Assembly: GCA_937967725.1 (NCBI GenBank)
Contig: CALBSY010000060.1
Coordinates: 1-13,216, forward strand
Reading direction: 5' to 3'
DNA: 13,216 bases
Source: an uncultured Alphaproteobacteria bacterium
GTDB lineage: Bacteria; Pseudomonadota; Alphaproteobacteria; Caulobacterales; Aquidulcibacteraceae
Each line of letters begins with the position of its first letter. Position 1 is the stretch's first letter. Shown here one piece after another: positions 7,352-13,216 of the stretch. The notes beneath the pieces are model-generated. The model worked only from the letters and a program-made list of their open reading frames with translations. It ran no database searches and had not been told where the DNA came from. Made by a program: the position numbers and the translations under genes.

Positions 7352-7951
7352 ATGCGCATACAAGTCGCCGGACGGCAGATGGAAGTCGGCGAAGCGCTTA
7401 GAACTCGAATCGAGGACGAACTCTCCACAGGCGTCGGCAAGTACTTCAATCGTGCGACGGACGCCGTTGTCACAGTCGGAAAAAACGGCGGCACGGGCAT
7501 CGAAGTGGACTGCACCGTGCACTTATCCTCAGGCATTTCCTTACAAGCCGAAGGGCATGGCGGCGATGCGCACAGCGCGTTCGGCGATGCGCTGAGCAAG
7601 CTGGAAAAGCGGGTGCGGCGCTACAAGCGGCGGCTAAAGAATCATCATGCCGACAACAAATCCCCCCTTCCCGCGGAGGACGCCGCGGCCTATGTGCTCG
7701 CGCCATTGCAGGAGGAGAGCGAGGACGAGAACGACAGCGCGCCGAACGGCGATGCCGCCCCGCTGGTGATTGCCGAGACGACCGTGCCAGTTCGGACCAT
7801 GACCGTCTCCACCGCGGTGATGCAGCTCGACCTTTCGGAGACGCCGGTTGTGCTGTTCAGGAACGCCGCTACCGGCGCGCTGAACCTGGTGTACCGGCGC
7901 AAGGACGGAAATATCGGCTGGGTCGATCCCGAACGGGCGCGGCCGGCCTGA
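7352..7951 (+). CDS. hpf: Ribosome hibernation promoting factor, long form
   Basis: Long HPF binds the 30S subunit in the mRNA/tRNA channel and dimerises ribosomes into inactive 100S particles in starvation. The 199-aa protein has the N-terminal S30AE domain (about 1-100), beginning MRIQVAGRQMEVGEALRTRI and ending in the basic helix KLEKRVRRYKRRLKNHH. An acidic linker follows (EESEDEND, about 121-128), then the C-terminal dimerisation domain (about 145-197) with TMTVSTAVMQLDLSETPVVLFRN split by the usual turn and LVYRRKDGNIGWVDP at the end. The start is fixed by a perfect AGGAGG. In most relatives it lies directly after rpoN; here two unrelated genes come between. Confidence 0.94.
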   Translation: MRIQVAGRQMEVGEALRTRIEDELSTGVGKYFNRATDAVVTVGKNGGTGIEVDCTVHLSSGISLQAEGHGGDAHSAFGDALSKLEKRVRRYKRRLKNHHADNKSPLPAEDAAAYVLAPLQEESEDENDSAPNGDAAPLVIAETTVPVRTMTVSTAVMQLDLSETPVVLFRNAATGALNLVYRRKDGNIGWVDPERARPA

Positions 7952-8016
7952 GGAACGTAAACCAAAAGTCAGCGTTGGCGCCGCTCATGCTGTGGAGCGG
8001 CGCAGACGGGGTGCGG

Positions 8017-8484
8017 ATGAACGATTTAGGTGACCTGGTCGCGCCGGAGGCGATTCTGCCGCGTTTGGCGGCGACATCGCGCAGGCAAGCGTTGCAAGCG
8101 ATGACGGATGCGCTGGCGAAATCCGCTGGCGTGGACGCGCGCGCGGCGTTCGACGCTATCCTCATGCGTGAGCGGCTCTCCGGCACCGGCATGGGCGAAG
8201 GCGTGGCTATTCCACATGCGCCCGTGGCCGGCATCGCGCGCCCGATCGGAGCGTTCGCGCGGTTGGAAACGCCGCAGGATTTTGACGCCTTCGACACCCG
8301 GCCCGCCGATCTCGTGTTCATGCTGTTGGCGCCCCCGGACAAGGGCGCCGATCACTTGAAGGCGCTGGCGCGCGTCTCGCGCTTCCTGCGCCGTGCCGAC
8401 ATGCGCGAGAAGCTGCGCGCCGCGCGCGGCGCCGACGATCTCTACGCGCTGATCACCAGCGCCGCGCACAGCGACGCAGCCTGA
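8017..8484 (+). CDS. ptsN: PTS IIA-like nitrogen-regulatory protein PtsN (EIIA-Ntr)
   Basis: EIIA-Ntr is the last phosphate carrier of the nitrogen PTS (PtsP-NPr-PtsN); it regulates rather than transports. The 155-aa protein begins MNDLGDLVAPEAILPRL, the usual family start, so I prefer the ATG at 8017 over a TTG at 7975 or an ATG at 7987 that add an unconserved leader. GGGG lies a few bases upstream. The phosphorylation site is H67 in GMGEGVAIPHAPV, and RERLSGTGMGEG is the typical preceding loop. The C-terminal part DLVFMLLAPPDKGADHLKAL matches the family, including the DKGA-H-L segment. It follows hpf by 65 nt and is probably co-transcribed with it. No HPr or PtsP gene is in the window. Confidence 0.94.
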   Translation: MNDLGDLVAPEAILPRLAATSRRQALQAMTDALAKSAGVDARAAFDAILMRERLSGTGMGEGVAIPHAPVAGIARPIGAFARLETPQDFDAFDTRPADLVFMLLAPPDKGADHLKALARVSRFLRRADMREKLRAARGADDLYALITSAAHSDAA

Positions 8485-8493
8485 GGCGCGTCA

Positions 8494-9153
8494 ATGACCG
8501 CCTGGGATAGGCTGTTCTCCTACTTCCCGCTGCTGATGACGGCGGCTTCGTTCACAGCGCTCGGCATGTTCGCCGCGTGGCCGTCAGGCTGGACGGTGTT
8601 TCTGCTGCTGTTGGTGATCTACGGGCTGCCGCCGATGGTGCTGCGCATCATGTTCCGCTGGGCGCCGCTCGAACAAGGCATCGCTTGCATCGACGGCCGC
8701 AAGTTCTGCCCATGGCTGGCGGCGCACCACGTCCAGGCGTTCTACGACGCGCTGCCTTATCTGGAATCGCTGCTGCGCGTGATCCCGGGTTTCTATTCGA
8801 TGTGGCTCAGGATGTGGGGCTCGCGGGTGGGCTACGGCGTCGAATGGCCGGTGCGCATGGATGTGCTCGACCGCAATCTGATGGACATCGGCAACCGCGT
8901 CGTCTTCTCGCGCGAAGTCGAACTCGCTGCGCACGTGCGCAAGAAAACCGAGGGCAGCGCCTCGCGCGTGCTGGTGCGTCAGGTGCGCATCGGCAGCTAC
9001 GCGTTCATCGGCGCGGGCGCGCGCATCGGCCCCGGCGCGAACGTACCGTCGAACGCCAGCGTGCCGGCGCTTGCGGTTGTGGACGTCAACGAAAGCTTCG
9101 GCGACGCCAAGCGGCACCCGGAGCGCGAAGAAGCGGAGTTCGCGCTGAGTTAG
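8494..9153 (+). CDS. Membrane-anchored hexapeptide-repeat (acyltransferase-like) protein
   Basis: The 219-aa protein starts with two transmembrane helices (about 10-28 and 32-54, LLLLVIYGLPPMVLRIMF). A conserved middle part (MWLRMWGSRVGYGVEWPVR) leads into a short left-handed beta-helix: MDVLDRNLMDIGNRVVFSREVELAAHV, then VRIGSYAFIGAGARIGPGANVP with I-G-x-x-A-x hexapeptide periodicity. Such folds usually belong to acetyl/acyltransferases acting on sugars or lipids, and histidine H145 in ELAAHV could be catalytic. The helix has few coils, so it may be a trimeric minimal enzyme or inactive. GAGG is 7 nt before the ATG and ptsN ends 9 nt before it, suggesting one operon. Its TAG stop overlaps the TAA of mccA. 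Substrate unknown; an envelope polysaccharide or lipid is a guess from the membrane anchor. Confidence 0.72.
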   Translation: MTAWDRLFSYFPLLMTAASFTALGMFAAWPSGWTVFLLLLVIYGLPPMVLRIMFRWAPLEQGIACIDGRKFCPWLAAHHVQAFYDALPYLESLLRVIPGFYSMWLRMWGSRVGYGVEWPVRMDVLDRNLMDIGNRVVFSREVELAAHVRKKTEGSASRVLVRQVRIGSYAFIGAGARIGPGANVPSNASVPALAVVDVNESFGDAKRHPEREEAEFALS

Positions 9154-11072
9154 GCGGCGTCCGCCTCCAGTTTCGCCAGCAGCACGCCCTCGCTCACCTG
9201 CGCGCCCGGTTTGGCGTTGAGTTCGGCGAGCTTGCCGTCGAACGGCGCAGTGAGCGTGTGCTCCATCTTCATCGCTTCGAGCACGAGAATGGGATCGCCT
9301 TTCTTCAACTTCGCGCCGGCCTTCGCCGCGACGGAGACGATCTTGCCCGGCATGGGTGAGAGGATCGCGCCATCGCCGGACGCGGCTTCGCCTTCGGCGC
9401 GCTCGCCGGTGTCGAGCGTGAATTCGTAGGCCTCGCCGCGTTCGAAGACGATTGCGACATCCCCTTGCCTATAAGGCCACGTCAGTACGCTATGATCATC
9501 TAGCGCTACTTCGACGCGTTCACCGCGATACCGCAGCGCCACGAGTGGCGTACGAGCTGGTTGATTGAGCTTGAACCCATGCAGTGATGCCCACGGCGAA
9601 CTCCTAGCCCGTGGCGAAGTCGGACGTAAGCCTGGAAAAGCATGGTCTCGGCTAAATCGATTTGCCGCTGTCGCGAGGATAGCAGCGCTCGGCGGGGGAA
9701 CTTTCATAAGCTCCTCGCCACAGCGTTGGATCAAACCTGTGTCGATTGTACCTGCCTTAAAGTCGGGGTTTGCGAGACAGCGGCCGATGAAGCCAGCGTT
9801 CGTCTTGACCGGCCATGCACCAACATCGCGCCACTCGCGCTCAAGCGCGGCGATGGCGTCCTCACGCGATGCAGCTTTCATAATAATCTTCGCGATCATT
9901 GGGTCATAGAATGCGGTGACCTCATCTCCTTGCTCAACGGCAGAATCTACCCGTGAAGCATTGTCGTCATTTTCCGGCAGCAAGAGCAGTTTGAGCTTTC
10001 CCGTGCTCGGCAGAAAACCCGCCTCAACATTCTCCGCATACAGCCGCGCTTCTATTGCGTGGCCGCTGATGGCGAGTTCGCTTTGCTTCAGCGGCAGCTT
10101 TTCGCCGCTGGCGACGCGCAGTTGCCATTCGACCAAGTCCTGGCCGGTGATCTCTTCCGTCACCGGGTGCTCCACTTGGAGCCGCGTGTTCATTTCCATG
10201 AACCAGATGCGGTCGCCGCGCAGGCCTTCGCTTGCGTCGGCGATGAACTCGACCGTGCCGGCGCCGACATAGTTCACGGCTTTCGCCGCCAGCACTGCCG
10301 CATCGGTGACGGCCTTGCGCGCTTCGTCGCTCATGCCCGGCGCGGGCGCTTCTTCGATCACCTTCTGGTGGCGGCGTTGCAGCGAACAATCGCGCTCAAA
10401 CAAATGCACGACGTTGCCATGCGTATCACCGAACACCTGCACCTCGATGTGGCGCGGGCGTTGCACATACATTTCCAGCAACACGCGATCGTCGCCGAAC
10501 GCCGCCACGGCTTCGCGCTTGGCGGACGCGAGCGCAGCTTTGAACTCCGCCTTCTTCTCGACCTTGCGCATGCCTTTGCCGCCGCCGCCGGCGACGGCTT
10601 TGATCAACACTGGATAGCCGATCGCGTCGGCCTCCTTCTGCAAACGCTCTTCGCTTTGATCTTCGCCGAGGTAACCGGGCGTCACCGGCACGCCGGCTTC
10701 GGCCATCAGTTTCTTCGCCGCGTCTTTGAGGCCCATGGCGCGAATGGAGTCGGGCTTCGGGCCGATCCAGACGAGCCCCGCATCGATGACGGCCTGCGCG
10801 AAATCGGCGTTCTCGGAGAGAAAGCCGTAACCGGGATGGATCGCCTCGGCTTTGGTTTTCTTGGCGGCGGCGATGATCTTCTCAGCCCGCAGATAGCTTT
10901 CTTTTGCCGGGCTCGGGCCGATGTGCACGGCCTCATCCGCCTCGCGCACGTGCAGCGCTTTGGCGTCAGCGTCGGAATAAACGGCGACGGTGCGCACGCC
11001 GAGCCGTTTGGCGGTGCGAATGACGCGACGGGCGATCTCGCCACGGTTTGCTATGAGGACGGATTTCAGCAT
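9150..11072 (-). CDS. mccA: 3-methylcrotonyl-CoA carboxylase, biotin-containing alpha subunit
   Basis: Carries the biotin carboxylase and biotin carrier domains that load CO2 from bicarbonate with ATP for transfer to 3-methylcrotonyl-CoA (leucine degradation). The 640-aa protein begins MLKSVLIANRGEIARRVIRT. It has IHPGYGFLSEN (about 79-88), the ATP-grasp glycine loop GGGGKGMR at 162-169, RDCSLQRRHQK at 227-236 and EMNTRLQVEHPVTE at 293-306. The C-terminal carrier domain has EAMKMEH with the biotinyl lysine at K602. The neighbouring mccB favours methylcrotonyl-CoA over propionyl- or acetyl-CoA carboxylase; geranyl-CoA carboxylase is an alternative. Residues about 338-544 are coded by DNA of visibly lower GC, and residues about 477-502 (AFPGLRPTSPRARSSPWAS) read oddly for the family. 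A diverged second copy of the gene start lies upstream at 11234-11290. Confidence 0.92.
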   Translation of the reverse strand: MLKSVLIANRGEIARRVIRTAKRLGVRTVAVYSDADAKALHVREADEAVHIGPSPAKESYLRAEKIIAAAKKTKAEAIHPGYGFLSENADFAQAVIDAGLVWIGPKPDSIRAMGLKDAAKKLMAEAGVPVTPGYLGEDQSEERLQKEADAIGYPVLIKAVAGGGGKGMRKVEKKAEFKAALASAKREAVAAFGDDRVLLEMYVQRPRHIEVQVFGDTHGNVVHLFERDCSLQRRHQKVIEEAPAPGMSDEARKAVTDAAVLAAKAVNYVGAGTVEFIADASEGLRGDRIWFMEMNTRLQVEHPVTEEITGQDLVEWQLRVASGEKLPLKQSELAISGHAIEARLYAENVEAGFLPSTGKLKLLLLPENDDNASRVDSAVEQGDEVTAFYDPMIAKIIMKAASREDAIAALEREWRDVGAWPVKTNAGFIGRCLANPDFKAGTIDTGLIQRCGEELMKVPPPSAAILATAANRFSRDHAFPGLRPTSPRARSSPWASLHGFKLNQPARTPLVALRYRGERVEVALDDHSVLTWPYRQGDVAIVFERGEAYEFTLDTGERAEGEAASGDGAILSPMPGKIVSVAAKAGAKLKKGDPILVLEAMKMEHTLTAPFDGKLAELNAKPGAQVSEGVLLAKLEADAA

Positions 11073-11082
11073 GCGCGCACTC

Positions 11083-11234
11083 TTCCCCCTCCCCTAGAGG
11101 GGGAGGGGGTTGGGGGGTGGGGTGAAGCGGTGGCGGCGGCGCGTGTCGCAACACTGATCGTGTGCGCGCTTCGCAGAACACCGGGCGTGGCCTCACCCCC
11201 GCCCCTGCCCCTCCCCCCTCTAGGGGGAGGGGTG
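11083..11234. mobile_element. Palindromic repeat element (MITE- or BIME-like) between the small Cys-rich gene and mccA
   Basis: Two arms of about 40 nt, each a near-palindrome centred on CTAG (CCCCTCCCCTAGAGGGGGAG at the left, CCCTCTAGGGGGAGGGG at the right), lie in inverted orientation at about 11083-11126 and 11191-11234. They enclose about 65 nt of GC-rich sequence. Each arm continues inward with a G-rich run ending in GGGGTGA (left) or its complement TCACCCC (right). No coding potential for a transposase is seen. A third, single arm is at 13121-13160. This fits a non-autonomous or REP-type repeat. Its left edge comes within about 12 nt of the mccA start, and on the minus strand that edge supplies the purine run before mccA. 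Confidence 0.7.
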
Positions 11235-11290
11235 GCGCGAACGCGGCGGGGGATTTCTCCGCGATTGGCAATAAGGACGGACTTCAGCAT
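11234..11290 (-). pseudogene. Diverged duplicate of the mccA 5' end (remnant)
   Basis: From an ATG at 11290 the minus strand reads MLKSVLIANRGEIPRRV, nearly the same as the mccA N-terminus (MLKSVLIANRGEIARRV). Over the first 17 codons the two copies differ at 11 positions, of which 10 are synonymous third-position changes and one changes Ala to Pro. The frame then runs into the repeat element and ends at 11066 without any biotin carboxylase sequence, so it is a remnant. Its ATG overlaps the stop of the small Cys-rich gene (ATGCTGA), an arrangement typical of a functional, coupled downstream gene. This suggests it is the original mccA start position. It could still be translated as a leader peptide. 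Confidence 0.75.
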
Positions 11291-11499
11291 GGATTTGCGT
11301 CTTTAGTGGTTGGAGGCTTCCAATTTGGACGAAGGCCGCGTCGCCACTCGTCCTGCACGCGCTCAAGAGACTCTTCGTCGCCCATCCCAGCTTCAATTTC
11401 GCCGACACAACCCCAGCAGTCGCCTCCGCAGTCCAGCGAGAGTTCGTCACCTTCGACGCTAAGTATTCGTTCGCAAATTTTACATTGAGCGCCGCTCAT
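11284..11499 (-). CDS. Small Cys-rich protein in the mcc operon
   Basis: The 71-aa protein begins MSGAQCKICERILSVEGDEL and continues with SLDCGGDCWGCVGEIEAGM. It has five Cys, as CxxC followed by CxxxCxxC, a likely zinc-ribbon-like or metal-binding knuckle, then an acidic helix (DEESLERVQDEWRRGLRPNW). The DCGGDCWGCVGEIEA block looks like a conserved small hypothetical protein family I have met but cannot name. It starts 4 nt after the mccB stop (an ATG at 11547 would extend it back into mccB and is less likely). Its TGA overlaps the remnant mccA start, so it is the middle gene of the operon. No strong ribosome-binding site is visible, so translation may depend on coupling to mccB. Function unknown. 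Confidence 0.72.
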   Translation of the reverse strand: MSGAQCKICERILSVEGDELSLDCGGDCWGCVGEIEAGMGDEESLERVQDEWRRGLRPNWKPPTTKDANPC

Positions 11500-11503
11500 C
11501 GCG

Positions 11504-13108
<1,605 letters not shown>

Positions 13109-13120
13109 AGCTTGCTCTGC

Positions 13121-13160
13121 TCCCCCTCCCCTACAGGGGGAGGGGGCAGGGGTGGGGTGT
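13121..13160. repeat. Single arm of the palindromic repeat family upstream of mccB
   Basis: CCCCCTCCCCTACAGGGGGA followed by a G-rich run ending in GGGGTG is nearly the same as the left arm of the element at 11083-11234, in the same orientation and at nearly the same distance (13-14 nt) from the following start codon. On the minus strand it lies directly before mccB and its purine-rich edge serves as the only candidate ribosome-binding site. Confidence 0.7.
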
Positions 13161-13214
13161 ACGCTGGCGGTAGGCGTATTCGCGCCGCCCTAGCAGCGCT
13201 TCGAGCAAACGCCC
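13131..13214 (-). CDS. Possible C-terminal end of an upstream gene (partial)
   Basis: On the minus strand a frame open from the window edge reads GRLLEALLGRREYAYRQRTP and ends HPCPLPL at a TAG at 13131-13133, inside the palindromic repeat. The first 17 codons look protein-like; the last eight are the translated repeat (a PHPxPLPL tail is typical of genes running into such repeats). Spacing to mccB (22 nt) fits an operon, where leucine-degradation genes such as isovaleryl-CoA dehydrogenase often stand, but this tail does not resemble that family. The evidence is thin because one other minus-strand frame is also open here. Confidence 0.3.
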   Translation of the reverse strand, partial: GRLLEALLGRREYAYRQRTPHPCPLPL

Positions 13215-13216
13215 GA

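Noticed and set aside
7975..8016. Upstream TTG or ATG start for ptsN
   Set aside because: The family begins at MNDLGDLxAPEAIL; the extra 14 residues have no family support.
8577..9359. Plus-strand open frame of 260 codons overlapping the hexapeptide gene
   Set aside because: Arg-rich translation typical of an out-of-frame reading; the other frame has transmembrane helices and hexapeptide repeats.
11083..11234. Repeat element as a CRISPR or an intact insertion sequence
   Set aside because: Only two inverted arms with no regular spacers and no transposase gene.
10059..11306. Long plus-strand open frame (415 codons) opposite mccA
   Set aside because: It is an antisense shadow of the GC-rich mccA coding strand; its translation is His/Arg/Phe-rich with no domain, and the opposite strand carries clear biotin carboxylase motifs.

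Overview
The window looks like a chromosomal segment of a GC-rich (mostly 60-70% by eye) alphaproteobacterium. The gene order lptC-lptA-lptB-rpoN followed by hpf and ptsN, the long two-domain HPF and the intergenic CCCCTCCCCTAGAGGGGGAGG-type palindromes fit the Caulobacterales/Hyphomonadaceae style of genome. This placement is inferred from gene order and protein style only.

Region 1 (1-1658). A truncated, leftward gene with a lipoprotein-type leader faces a rightward two-gene unit. The first gene of the unit is a TIR-domain protein with the catalytic-type glutamate and a hydrophobic, probably membrane-embedded tail. The second is a membrane-anchored protein with a coiled coil, a Pro/acid-rich stalk and an unrecognised C-terminal alpha/beta domain. 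The two genes are 3 nt apart. This is the best candidate here for an uncharacterised system: a membrane TIR effector with a dedicated partner.

Region 2 (1723-5210). lptC, lptA, lptB and rpoN are packed head to tail. They encode the inner-membrane and periplasmic parts of lipopolysaccharide transport plus sigma-54.

Region 3 (5306-7125). An exported DUF2785-type protein (+) and a ten-helix EamA/DMT-type permease (-) sit convergently, sharing the palindrome TTAA as both stop codons. They lie inside what is usually an uninterrupted rpoN-hpf-ptsN cluster.

Region 4 (7352-9153). Long-form hibernation factor HPF (strong AGGAGG site), EIIA-Ntr (PtsN) and a membrane-anchored hexapeptide-repeat, acyltransferase-like protein run in one direction.

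Region 5 (9150-13216, minus strand). A 3-methylcrotonyl-CoA carboxylase operon (leucine degradation) reads mccB, a 71-residue Cys-rich protein, mccA. Between the small gene and mccA lies a roughly 150-bp palindromic repeat element. Beyond it is a diverged second copy of the first 17 or so codons of mccA, a scar of past rearrangement or allele replacement. A related palindrome lies just upstream of mccB. In both cases its purine-rich edge sits where the ribosome-binding site should be. The 3' half of mccA also holds a stretch of lower GC.

No tRNA, rRNA, CRISPR array, prophage gene or transposase was seen, and no gene-free stretch exceeds 300 bases.
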